64,000 bases of DNA from Siderastrea radians (lineage: Eukaryota; Cnidaria; Anthozoa; Scleractinia; Rhizangiidae), in the NCBI GenBank assembly GCA_964017195.1, contig OZ024898.1:1002501-1066500 (forward strand), written 5' to 3'. The notes under the pieces are model-generated. The model saw only the letters and a program-made list of their open reading frames with translations, was not told the origin of the DNA and did not search any database. This document shows, piece by piece, positions 48,838 through 59,267 of the stretch; the first letter of the stretch is position 1; each line of letters opens with the position of its first letter. The position numbers and the translations under genes were made by a program.

Positions 48838-48989
48838 CAGTGGAACCACAATAAGATCACCAGTGGACCACAGAAATGTGGTCGTATTGGATTAACAAGG
48901 CCTTAAAGATAAGAAACTGCCTATGCAAGTTTCATTGAGGTCAACATTAGTGGCTATACCAAAAGGTGACCTAACAGTGGGGTTCCACT
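48838..48989. mobile_element. pogo-like MITE, 152 bp
   Basis: CAGTGGAACCACAATAAG at the left and GGGGTTCCACTG at the right. The internal GTGGACCACAGAAATGTGGT is itself palindromic. The flanking bases do not give a clear TA duplication. Confidence 0.7.
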
Positions 48990-49930
48990 GTGTTAGATAC
49001 AAGTTTGTCGTATGTCAACAAACCAACACTTAACATGTATAAGCTTTCAATTCAGTCACTACATACTCTTCAACATAATTTTTTAAAGACTTCTAATGTT
49101 AAAAATATCTCTACCTCTTGTAATTTTTGATCCTTTTTCCGACAGTAGAATCTAAAGATCTCAAAACCTGATCTGCTTTTTCACTTAAATCAAAAACTTC
49201 AATTTACCCAGACTCACTTTTTTCAAGTTATTTTACCTAGCATAGCAAAAGCCTTTTTCAACTCAAACATCTTAACATTTCTTTTAAGGTTTTGAGTTAC
49301 CAGGATTCTTGTTCCAAGTCCTTCAAAACTCCACACAATTCTCTGTATAAAAACTTATATGCAATTTGTTTTTATTAAAAAGTATGCTTTGTTCGACTTC
49401 ATCCCTACGAAGCATTAAATTCCTATTCCTCTGCCTGGCCTCATTGACTTCACTAATTAGTAACAGCACTTCTTATGCAATTCAGGCAGAAACAATATGA
49501 CTCGCCCATTTCAGCCCTGTCAAAATGTGTTGTCAGTGAGCAGCTGGCAGTTTTGCCACCTATAGTCGATTATTTTGTCTTTTACTTCACACTGGACTTC
49601 CTCAGGCAGGGGAGCCTTTCTACTTCTCCGGCTATATTGCCTACTTCCACAAAACATTTTGACAGGGCTGCTATTACTCTGTAAACTGCACTTCACTTTT
49701 TCCTGTTACTAATACTTATTTTTTACTGTTACATTTAACAACCAATCAAAAAACTGATTTCCCTCTGGTAATCAGCATTTTCCTATGAAAATACCATAAA
49801 TAATGATCTCTACACAGTAGCTATTTACAAGTGAACTCTTTTGATAGAAGGCCCTGCTTCTAATCATTTACAATCTTTTGGTAAAACAATACCCCACTAT
49901 CATGTTACACACCTGTTAAATGCAGGGCCC
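48990..49930. other. Intergenic, nothing recognised
   Basis: AT-rich. GAAGRCCCTGCTTCTWATCA occurs at ~49848 and ~50264, on either side of the next MITE. Confidence 0.4.
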
Positions 49931-49943
49931 TGAACTAGGAGAG

Positions 49944-50192
49944 TCAGTCCTGGCATGCGTTTCTCGAAAGCCCCGAAACTTTTCAGGCCAATTTCAGGCA
50001 CAATAATTCACACTGTATCTTGTAAACAGAGAAGTTTCTAATCATGAAACTTTGCTGTCAGTATAAGCTAAATATTTGTTATCTTAGACACATCATAAAA
50101 TAACAGCTTTGTAGAATGAGCTCCTCGCATTTTTGCAAATGGCTCTTCGGGGCCTTTGAGAAACGCACGCCTGGGCCCTTACTGACTGCCCT
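49944..50192. mobile_element. MITE with TGCGTTTCTCGAAAG-type ends
   Basis: CCTGGCATGCGTTTCTCGAA and AGCCCCGAA at the left mirror TTCGGGGCCTTTGAGAAACG and CACGCCTGGGC at the right, with an AT-rich interior. Confidence 0.68.
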
Positions 50193-50393
50193 AAATCACA
50201 CAACCTGATTTCTATGAATAATTTTGGCAACATGCAGCATTTACTTACAAGCAAAAACTATAATAGAAGACCCTGCTTCTTATCAAATTTTTGCCAACGA
50301 TTGGACAACTTATAGTTAAATTGATGGCCATATGGAAACAAGGGCACAGCAAATTTCCTAATGTTTGGAACAAAAGGTTTAAAGAGTTTCATT

Positions 50394-50399
50394 TTTATT
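50394..50399 (-). promoter_or_regulatory. Candidate poly(A) signal of the NCOA4 homologue
   Basis: TTTATT on the plus strand reads AATAAA on the minus strand, 284 bases past the stop codon. It is the first canonical hexamer I found downstream of that stop. Usage is unproven. Confidence 0.5.
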
Positions 50400-50682
50400 G
50401 TGCCAATTCAAAACCATGAAACTTTTGTTTGACTTAATATAATTATTGCATGTCTTTTTTCGCAGCTACCTATGAAATGACAGGTACTGGAACACGTAAT
50501 TTAAACACATTGATATAGTGATACAGCTATTAGCTATTTCTCTCTCTGCTTGGCTATTTCATCATCTTCTATTATTTTTCTTGTAAGATACATGTATTTG
50601 AGAGTTTAAAAAAGTGTAATAGAAGTATTCATGGTTTTTGGATTTTCACAGTTACATGTATTATACCTCATCCTCAAAGCAC

Positions 50683-52353
50683 TCAATAAAGTTCTTGTGA
50701 CATAAGCCAGCCATCATTAGAGCTTGCTACTTCATCAAAGACTCTGAACAGACCCTTTGAACACATCCTGGGACAGTCCTTGCACTTTTCAGAAGAGCTG
50801 CGTGCAAGCCACTTGCAAATGCCACTATTACTTGGTCTGTTCAAAAGCCACTGGTTGTTATCAACTGGAAGAGAGGCCAAGTAGGACTTCATACCACTTT
50901 CTGTTTCCTCATATCCCTCCTTGTTATCAGGCACCTTAGAACTTTGACGTCGCAGCCACTGCTGGTTAGACTGAGCTGCCAGATTTTCTTTGTATCTTTG
51001 AATGCCAGTGGAATCATCAGTCGGGCAGCTTGATCCACAATACTGCTTTAACAACCACTGATCATTGTCAGGAACTTCACAGGACACATGGTCTGAGGAA
51101 ACTGTGATGCAGCTGTTGGTTTCAACATCTTCCTTCTGCACTGCCAACAAGTCAGACAACTCACTGGAGGTGTCGCCGAATTTCATTGACTTTTCCTGTG
51201 CCTCGCTGTCAGAGCACATTGACGCCATCCCACAGGAGCACTCAGAACAGGACTGTGTGCTGATGCTTCTTGACAATTTAGAGCTGGTTGTAGCTGGGAA
51301 TCCCCTCTTTAAAAGCCACTCATCTGGACCTGAGGCAGCAATCTTGCTATATGTCTCACCAATACGATTGGTGGAAAGTTCTTCTTTAGTGCCTCCTGAC
51401 TTCTTCAACCACTGGCTAGAATCAGACATTTTTACAACCCTGTAATAGTTGAATAAGCCGTCAGAAGGCAAAGAAGGAGTTTCACTTGTCTGGCAAGACT
51501 GCATAAGCCAACTTTGCATTTCTGTGGTTTTGTTCTTTACAGTTGTTTCAGCTTCTTTGTTATCATCATCCTCTTCTGTTTCCATGGCAGCAACCTGTAG
51601 TTGACACTTGGCCAGCCAATTCTCTATGGAATGCTGTGGCAGAGAAGTGATTGGGCTCTGTGTGGCACTGAGAGTTAGCACTGCTTTGGGCTGCAACCAA
51701 TCTTGCATGTTGTTTCCCGTAGCAGGGATCTTTCGGGCATCCTGCAAAGTGCTGTCACCATCTCTCTTCATAAGCCAGTCCTCATTTGGACCAGAAGGTG
51801 TAAAGAAAGCTACCTTCTTTCCAGAACTTAACTTGAGCATTTCAGAGGAAGACACCAGCTGCTTGTCAACATGAGGATTATCAGAAACCACAATTCCAAA
51901 TTTGAGAATGGACTCCTGGAGCTCAAAATTACGTGCGATAAAGCTGATAACATTGGTTTCCTCTGGCAGAAGTTTCAGGTCACTCGCTGCTGCCAAGGTT
52001 TCCCTCACACGGCATTCCAGGCTCTCAGTATCAAGGGCTTTACCACTCTGCTCTAGCAAGGAACATGTTGACTGCAGTCTTCCAAGAGCCTTGTTAAGCT
52101 CAGCTTGCTGCTGCCGTAACACGTCTTCTTTGATATGCTGTACCACCTCAACCTGTCCTAGCAGCCAAGTTTCTCTGTTCCGCAGTGCTTCCAGATGGCG
52201 ACTGACGCTGTCACGGATTTGAGACTTCACATCAGAGGCTGTTGTCTTCAAGCTTGCCTTGACCTGACCAACTTTGCTAATTGCTTTTTGTAACTTGTCT
52301 ATGTTCATTTGCACTTCTCCCAAGAGGTCAGTAAGGTTCTTGTTACACTCCAT
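50683..52353 (-). CDS. NCOA4: NCOA4 homologue (ARA70 / ferritinophagy receptor)
   Basis: A 556-residue protein from the ATG at 52353-52351 (two in-frame GTG codons precede it). In vertebrates NCOA4 delivers ferritin to autophagosomes for iron release. Residues ~1-155 match the ARA70 helical region, best in VKSQIRDSVSRHLEALRNRE followed by TWL and a Gln-rich helix (residues 42-90). The tail carries eleven Trp-Leu motifs (W193, W219, W246, W282, W315, W346, W433, W466, W502, W515, W549), the same repeated WL style as vertebrate NCOA4. Cysteines cluster at 369/372/374/380 and at 513/524/527/531. Vertebrate NCOA4 has a Cys cluster in a comparable place linked to iron sensing. A splice acceptor at the start implies another exon upstream. 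Identification is by motif and layout, without a search. Confidence 0.85.
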   Translation of the reverse strand: MECNKNLTDLLGEVQMNIDKLQKAISKVGQVKASLKTTASDVKSQIRDSVSRHLEALRNRETWLLGQVEVVQHIKEDVLRQQQAELNKALGRLQSTCSLLEQSGKALDTESLECRVRETLAAASDLKLLPEETNVISFIARNFELQESILKFGIVVSDNPHVDKQLVSSSEMLKLSSGKKVAFFTPSGPNEDWLMKRDGDSTLQDARKIPATGNNMQDWLQPKAVLTLSATQSPITSLPQHSIENWLAKCQLQVAAMETEEDDDNKEAETTVKNKTTEMQSWLMQSCQTSETPSLPSDGLFNYYRVVKMSDSSQWLKKSGGTKEELSTNRIGETYSKIAASGPDEWLLKRGFPATTSSKLSRSISTQSCSECSCGMASMCSDSEAQEKSMKFGDTSSELSDLLAVQKEDVETNSCITVSSDHVSCEVPDNDQWLLKQYCGSSCPTDDSTGIQRYKENLAAQSNQQWLRRQSSKVPDNKEGYEETESGMKSYLASLPVDNNQWLLNRPSNSGICKWLARSSSEKCKDCPRMCSKGLFRVFDEVASSNDGWLMSQELY

Positions 52354-52360
52354 GTTCACC

Positions 52361-52400
52361 ACTCTAATATTACAAGAAGATGAAAAATGTTAGGAAAGCA
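52361..52400 (-). other. Probable 3' splice site before the NCOA4 start
   Basis: Reading the minus strand, TTCCTAACATTTTTCATCTT then CTTGTAATATTAG ends about ten bases before the ATG. It has a CTAAC branch-point-like motif, a pyrimidine-rich tract and a terminal AG. The transcript therefore likely begins in an exon further right (>52,400) that I could not identify. Confidence 0.65.
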
Positions 52401-53218
52401 TTTTCCTTAAGATGAAACTTGCTGGACAACCTTACTTCTTCTTTGAACTACACTGTACTCAGTAGCAAATCAGAGGGAATTGTGTTCCATGGCACAGGAA
52501 CAAGGAACTGAGGACATTAATTTTTTAACAAGGAATTGTTGACTGCATCAAATGAATGACTACTTCCATGCATAGTATGTTAGACTACAAGGGCAGCCAA
52601 CAACAAAGAACTAGCTGTCCTACAAACCTTGAAGGTCCCTATACACGAGAGGGCTTGTCACTGCCATGTGAATTACCCATTACTCTTCATGTGAATTACC
52701 CATTTTTGTGAAAAACAATCTACTACTTAAGAGGGCCAAATCTTTGGTATCTGTGCCTCGTCCTTTGAATTCAAAGTAGACTGAATTTCCAGAACAAATT
52801 GGAGACCTTTCCTTAAAACTGGATAAGTCCTATTGAGGCTACTGTTCATGCAACTAGCCCCTGTGAACAGACAAAAAATCAACTGACACCAAAACAGATG
52901 CAGATCCTGTTCTATACTGCCATGATAAAATAATGTTAAGATGTCACACTATTTTAAAAGATTATTATTATTCCTAGTGGGTCTTTATTCCTAATAATCC
53001 TTAGAATACTAAAAATTTGATCCTGTTTCATTCACTTTTTCTGCTTGGTGATGGACGTCCAGGGCAAGTACTCATTCAATATGATAATCTCCCAGCCTTC
53101 AGAGCAAATGTATAATAAATTTTCCCCAGGGGTTGGGAGGTTAAGAACTGACTAGTGCATATATAGTTGTTAGTGTGGAAAAGTTGATTTGTTGGTCAAG
53201 TGTCTCGCTAATGGTCAC
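52401..53218. other. Likely NCOA4 intron or upstream region
   Basis: No coding exon recognised. CATGTGAATTACCCATTTTT near 52678 resembles TTCATGTGAACTACCCATTC near 42193, a shared low-copy repeat fragment. Confidence 0.4.
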
Positions 53219-53639
53219 TAAGGGGCTGATTACATGAGGCAGGCTGGCCCGCTTAGCCGGGCTGGCTCGGTTTACCGGGATCTCAGCACGTCTGTGAAAC
53301 ACACTAAAAATCAACTTCACGATTACATGGAAAAATTTCAGCCCAGCTAGCTGGGATGAAAATTATTTACCATGTAACCACGATTGCTGGGCCAGCCCAG
53401 CTAGCTGGGCCAACACTTTCTCGTCACTAAATTTCGCTTCAGAGCAAAATGACTCACCAGAAGATTGATATTTCTCTTTCAATATAACACGTAAAGGTTT
53501 ATCAGACCATAAAGCTATGTAAAACTGAAAATGATACGCCAAACTAATGGATTAGCGAGAATAAAAACAATTGATTCATGCTCTTCGATGTAGCCATCTT
53601 TTCACACGACAGCTTCTAAATATAGGCGCAGGGGGCGAC

Positions 53640-53815
53640 CCTAAAACGTGGAATGGCGGAATGACGGAACGGCGGAACGGCGGAAAATTACCCCAAATCC
53701 TAAAACGCGGAATGGCGGAAAATCACCCCAAATCCTAAAACGAGGAATGGCGGAAAATCCTAAAACGCAGAACGGCGGAAAATCACCCATAATCCTAAAA
53801 CGCGGAACGTTAAAA
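53640..53815 (+). repeat. Minisatellite array 1 (CCTAAAACGCGGAA orientation)
   Basis: Units of about 33 bp: CCTAAAACGCGGAACGGCGG then AAAATCACCCMWAAT. Outer left array of the composite element. Confidence 0.88.
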
Positions 53816-55369
53816 ATTGGAGGAAGCTAATAAATCCCTGAAAGTAACGACCCTCCGAAAGTAACGATGCCCCCGATAGTAGCAACCCCCAAATTGATTC
53901 AATGCTTCTGTACACGCATACCCAGAGTTCACACATTCGTAATGCCAAAAATTCACGGTTTTTATGTAGTGGCATTATTTTCATTATGTTGACTGAAACT
54001 CCGAGTAAAGCAGAGTACGTAACGTATTAATTAGGAGTCTATCTTTTTGTCGAGGGTAGAGAGGGTCGAGGGTTTCATGTCGAGGGTCGAGGGTACCATG
54101 TCGAGGTTCGAGGGTAACTTTGTTTTCCCAAGAAAAATTAAACCAAATTTAACTAAAATAATTAAATATAATTTAAGAAAAAAAAAACAATTGATTTCTA
54201 AGCTTTGAGCTGCCCGTGTGTTTCATGCTTTCAACGGTGCCGACCACTTTAAGATTATCTTCAGTCTACTATCTTTTTAAATACGTAAAATATAGCCTTC
54301 CCCGATAACATAGGAGGCCGCAAATTAACACCGAAAAAAGGCTTTTTCACGAATAAACTCAACCTTCATCTGGGCTCGCGAATGCCCTGAAGGACGCGAA
54401 GAACGATTTCTTTCCATTGCTTTCTTCCTACAAAAAGCTGCCATATTTACTTCAGCTTAGCAGCCTAGCATTTCCACGCTTTCTACCGCTGTTTCAAAAA
54501 TCTGTAGTCTCCTAAATGGATCTACACGACAGTTTTTAAAATACATCAGAAAGCGAATCGAAAGTCAGGCATCGTTCTTCAAAATAAAAGAATAGAAAGG
54601 TAATCCTGTTAGATTTTCATTCATTTTTTGCAAACTAAATAGTTAAGTATAGTTTTGTTACGTTTTAGCCTATCGTTCGATTCAATCGTTCGATATTTTC
54701 CTTTCATATTAATTGAATTACCAAAATTAATCCATTGCTATTTTAGGCTTAGGTTACGAAACACAAAGCACTGCATATATGGACAGTTGCTGTTAATATT
54801 AATTCCCGTTAAAGTTAGTGTTACGTTAATGTTAGCCCAGCATGATTTTTTATGACCTTTTAATGTTTTTTATGATTTATTATTGTAATTTTGAACTTTG
54901 TTTTAGTAGACGAAATAAGTCACGACTTATGAAACTGAATAAAAATATCAAATATATTTTTGATTTCAGAATAAGTATTTCAGTTTAGCATTTTAGTATA
55001 AAAGTAACAAATCTTGATTAACGACTCGACTGATAAACGATTGAGTGACTACAATAAAACAGTTAAATCATTTATTTTTGACGCTGTGACTTTGAGATTA
55101 TCTAAGTTACTGAGTAACCAATGTTTATGATAAACAATTAAATAAAAGAGAATCAGGAGGAGAAGTGCAATATCTGCAGATGTCTTCTGTTGTTTTACGG
55201 TAGTAAACTGTTGAAGGCGGGGGTGAAGTATGGGAATATGAAGTTAGTCACAATTCACACTGTACAGGTGAGGGCTCGCGGGAAACCTTGCAGCTGAACA
55301 TTAGCGCCATTTGGCTTAGCCTGACTGTTTTTCGTCAAGCGAATCAGTGCCATGTAATTTTGTTTCCCA

Positions 55370-55590
55370 CGTCTTAGGATTATGGGTGATTTTCCGCCGT
55401 TCCGCGTTTTAGGATTATGGGTGATTTTCCGCCGTTCCGCGTTTTAGCCTTTTAGGATGTGGGGTGATTTTCCGCCATTCCGCGTTTTAGGATTTTCCGC
55501 CATTCTGCGTTTTAGGATTTTCCACCATTCCGCGTTTTAGGATTTGGGGTAGTTTTCCGCCGTTCCGTCATTCCGCCATTCCGCGTTTTA
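55370..55590 (-). repeat. Minisatellite array 2, inverted
   Basis: Same unit on the other strand: GATTATGGGTGATTTTCCGC then CGTTCCGCGTTTTAG. It ends half-element 1. Confidence 0.88.
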
Positions 55591-55922
55591 GGGCGACCCT
55601 AAAACGCAGAATGACGGAATGACGGAACGGCGGAAAATCACCCCAAATCCTAAAACGCGGAACCGCGGAAAATCACCCCAAATCCTAAAACGCGGAACCG
55701 CGGAAAATCACCCATAATCCTAAAACGCGGAACGGCGGAAAATCATCCATAATCCTAAAACGCGGAACGGCGGAAACGCGGAACCGCGGAAAATCACCCA
55801 TAATCCTAAAACGCGGAATGGCGGAAAAACACCCATAATCCTAAAACGCGGAACGGCGGAAAATCATCCATAATCCTAAAACGCGGAACGGCGGAAAATC
55901 ATCCATAATCCTAAAACGCGGA
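55591..55922 (+). repeat. Minisatellite array 3
   Basis: The longest array, about ten units, starting GGGCGACCCTAAAACGCAG directly against array 2 so the two form the central palindrome. Confidence 0.88.
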
Positions 55923-57351
55923 AAACAATAATAGCTGGCACTGATTTCATCGTGACGAAAAACAGTCACGCTAAGCCAAATGGCGTGAACACCCGTCTCT
56001 CGCGCTCAGTTATTAAAATAACGCCTGTAATGCAGGCTACAAGTCAATCATTTGGTTCAAAATGACAATGTATTGCATGCTATGAACGTACATGTTCTTC
56101 TCCCTTTTCAAAAGTGTGGAATTAATTGCCATAATTATATCTCTTCTTTGGTACTCATGTTTTAGTGGGAACACCTTCGAATGCCTCAAATATCAAATTT
56201 CCTAAATTTTGTGTGAAGAGTCCCGGCGGGGGTACTGTATAAATTTTAGGGTGGGGGTGTGCCACTGGGACCCTGAAACCCTTGACCTATACCAGACCAT
56301 GTTTAGCTGCAAGGTGTCACAGCAGTTTACTACCGTAAAACACAACAGAAGACATCTGCAGATCTTGCACTTCTCTTCCTGATTCTCTTTTACTCTATTG
56401 TTTATCATAAACATTGTTTACTTAGTAACCACTCGGGTTTAAGGGGTCACCATTTTCATGATAGATATTCTCAAAGTCAGAGAGTCAAAAATAAAATAAT
56501 GAAAACCATAATTTGGACTTAATTTCCACGATTTAACTGTTTTTCTGTGGTCACTCAATCGTTTGTCAGTCGATTCATTAATCGAGATATATTATTCTTA
56601 TACTAAAATGCTAAATACTTATACTAAAATCAAAAATATATTTTGATATTTTTATACAGTTGATAAGCCGTGACTTCTCTACTAAAACAAGGTCCAAATT
56701 ACAATAATAAATCATAAAAAAGCAGAAGAAATCACACTGAGCTAACCTTAACGTAACACTAACATTAACAGGAATTTATATTAACAGCAACTGTCCATAT
56801 ATGCAGTGCTTAGTTTTTCGTAACCTAAGCCTCAAAAAGCAACGGATTAATTTTGAAAATTCAATTAATATGAAAGGAAAAAATCGAGTGATTGAATCTG
56901 GCTAGCTGTCAATTCTGTCGCGTCGTTGACAGTGCGATCAAATTACATTTCGTGTCTTATATCACTGTATCACCCGGTGTAAAAGAAGGCACGAGTTTGT
57001 GGAATGGCATAATTATGACTGTGGAGTGTAATTTATACGTTACATACTCTGCTTTACTCGGGGTTTCTGACAACATAATAAAAATAATGCCGGTACATAA
57101 AAACCGTGATTTTTTGGTAGTACGAATGTGTGAACTCTGGGTACCCGTGTACAGGTATCTTGTTTATCAATGTCTTTTCAAAACCACGCCATTGCCGTCT
57201 ATATTCTTTGGGCCCAACCCATACAATTTTCCATCCATCTGTTGATGACAAGCATTGAATCAATTTGGGGGTCGCTACGATCGGGGGCATCGTTACTTTT
57301 GGAGGGTCGTTACTTTGAGAGATTTATTAGCTTGCTCCAATTTTTAATGTT

Positions 57352-57631
57352 CCGCATTTTAGAATCATGGATAATTTTCCGCGGTTCCGCGTTTTAGGAT
57401 TTGGGATGATTTTCCGCCGTTCCGCGTTTTAGGATTATGGGTGATTTTCCCCGGTTCCGCGTTTTAGGATTATGGGTGATTTTCCGCGGTTCTGCGTTTT
57501 AGGATTATGGGTGATTTTCCGCGGTTCAGCGTTTTAGGATTATGGGGGATTTTCCACGGTTCCGCGTTTTAGGGTTTGGGGTGGTTTTCCGCCGTTCCGC
57601 CGTTCCGTCATTCCGCGTTTTAGGGTCGCCC
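57352..57631 (-). repeat. Minisatellite array 4, inverted
   Basis: Outer right array, seven to eight units, mirror of array 1. Confidence 0.88.
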
Positions 57632-57756
57632 GGCGCAGGCGGGCTGTCCCGCCTCATGTAATACCGTGAACAGTCATCGTCACCGTGAACAGTCATCTCG
57701 GCAGACAGAGCCAGCCCTTCTACCGAGCCAGCCCGGCTCATGTAATCGGCCCCTAA

Positions 57757-58730
57757 GTGTCTCTCTCATCATGGATGAAACAGTAGCCCGTCCAAAGACC
57801 AAAGTACTTCACTTGGCATACTAAAATAGTATTCAAAGGGCATGAACTTTAAGTTAAGCTATTATTTTGCTTGTAAACATTCTTATATCTGTTGCTAATT
57901 CTCTTTCAAGGGCCTACCCGTATAACCGGGGGCTAAGATATTAGAAATATTCCACATATTTTGGTCGCCGTAGTTTTACACTTCATTAAAGGGAAAACAG
58001 GATTTTGAATTTAGTGAGCATCGAGTGACTTCTCTTTTGCCACGACGATCAACTGAAGGCCGAAAAGTTACCTTAACATAAACTTTTACAAGCCACCTTC
58101 GACCACTCCTTCTACTCTCATGACGCGTTAAATCAAAGCAAACCCTTCTAACTCAACGCGAACTCGCTAAAAAGGTTTTCAGGACGACAGAGGGTGAAAT
58201 TCTACGGAGACGGATTTGGCACCCTTTGGTTGAAGTCTACGGATTTCACAGGCCCTCCTAAACAGATTTTAACTTATCATGGCTGAGCTTACTTACCAGA
58301 AAAGCCAGAGAAAAATTAGGTTTAGTTCTTCACGCAACTGGGAAACTCCCGTTTGCAAAGCAGAAAACCCTTTTACCACCGACAACACCGGCGAAGGATA
58401 AAATTTCCTCGCTGTTGCAACAGGCGTCCGATATCATCAATTCCACCAATAATAGAAGTTTTTATAACACAATTCAAGGGAATTGATAATACACGAATTA
58501 TGATTGGTCAGTTGTTCTGACTAGCAAAACGTGACTTGAATCACGTATGTGTATCGATCCTCTTCCGGAGGAAACACAGCCATGTGAAACGGTGAGATCC
58601 ACGGGAACAAGATCCACGTGCTGACATCTTGCTCCCGATCAAGGTCTATGCTATATTTTGTTTGATGCGGTTCAAGACGATGAAAGAGAGCCCCGAAGAG
58701 ATGCTATTTCCTCGTGGATTTTCCGGTAAC
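57757..58730. other. Intergenic, nothing recognised
   Basis: Could contain the missing 5' exon or promoter of the minus-strand NCOA4 homologue, but no signal I can support. Confidence 0.35.
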
Positions 58731-58732
58731 CG

Positions 58733-58772
58733 GTCGTTTCGCTAACGTCCAGTTCGCTAACGTCTTAAGATG
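58733..58772 (+). repeat. TTCGCTAACGT repeat cluster, left
   Basis: TCGTTTCGCTAACGTCCAGT then TCGCTAACGTCTTA. The same motif in the same orientation occurs three times at 61409-61461. Confidence 0.7.
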
Positions 58773-58782
58773 GCTCCTACCT

Positions 58783-58918
58783 CTTATTAACCGAGCAGGA
58801 GGTCTGTATGGGAGAATCTTGACCGAGGTCGTGAGTACAGACCGAACGCAGTGAGGTCTGTACACACGACCGAGGTCAAGTTTCTCCCATACAGACCGAC
58901 TATGCTCGGTTAATAAGA
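58783..58918. mobile_element. Hairpin repeat with CTTATTAACCGAGC arms
   Basis: TTATTAACCGAGCAGGAGGT, TGTATGGGAGAA and TTGACCGAGGTCGTG mirror ACGACCGAGGTCAA, TTCTCCCATACAGACC and GCTCGGTTAATAAG. Arms ~55-59 bp. Confidence 0.75.
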
Positions 58919-58920
58919 TG

Positions 58921-59267
58921 TTTATTATATGGCCAAACAAGAAAACTTTAATTCGCTTAATGTAAATGGTTCGTACTAGCTGACATTTTGCTTGCAAAAG
59001 TCGATGAGCTGAACTTAAATCTGCCAAAGTTTGCTCGTCCTCTACCTTTTTTCTCGTCAGGCTTGTTGGCGCTTCATTTTAGTATTTTTAGAAGGAAATA
59101 GTAAATATTTTTGTAGTTTAGTTTACACCTTTGTCACCGCAAAGTGTAACCGGACTAGATGCCGGTCTAGATGGGAAAATCTAGACCGCGGTCAATATCG
59201 ATTTCAGCCAATCAAATTCGTGAATTCGGTAGTTCCCAGTCCTTGTGAGACACGGCCATATAATAAA
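58921..59267. mobile_element. MITE with TTTATTATATGGCC ends
   Basis: The 14-bp ends TTTATTATATGGCC (58921-58934) and GGCCATATAATAAA (59254-59267) are exact inverted copies. The interior has GGTCTAGATGGGAAAATCTA, also hairpin-forming. Directly adjoins the hairpin at 58783-58918. Confidence 0.72.

Larger units (their letters stand above)
53633..57631. mobile_element. 4-kb composite inverted-repeat element with minisatellite ends
   Basis: The element begins GGGCGACCCTAAAACG and ends with the exact complement CGTTTTAGGGTCGCCC. GGCGCAGG lies on both sides (53625-53632 and 57632-57639), an 8-bp target duplication. Its two ~2-kb halves are inverted copies of each other around a near-palindrome at 55584-55606. 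Each half is bounded by minisatellite arrays at both its ends. No transposase is encoded. The 8-bp duplication suggests hAT or P-type mobilisation; the minisatellite arms recall Foldback-type elements. Confidence 0.88.
53222..57753. mobile_element. Harbinger-like MITE split by a later insertion
   Basis: GGGGCTGATTACATGAG at 53222 and CTCATGTAATCGGCCCC ending 57753 are inverted with one mismatch. TAA flanks both sides (53219-53221 and 57754-57756), as with PIF/Harbinger elements. Without the insert (53633-57631) and one copy of the 8-bp duplication the element is about 525 bp. The interior has GCTGGG/CCAGCC palindromes. Confidence 0.8.

Noticed and set aside
52430..52475. Possible iron-responsive element (CAGTGT loop) upstream of the NCOA4 homologue on the minus strand
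   Set aside because: The closing pair next to the loop would be A-A, two of the remaining pairs are wobbles, and no bulged C is in the right place.
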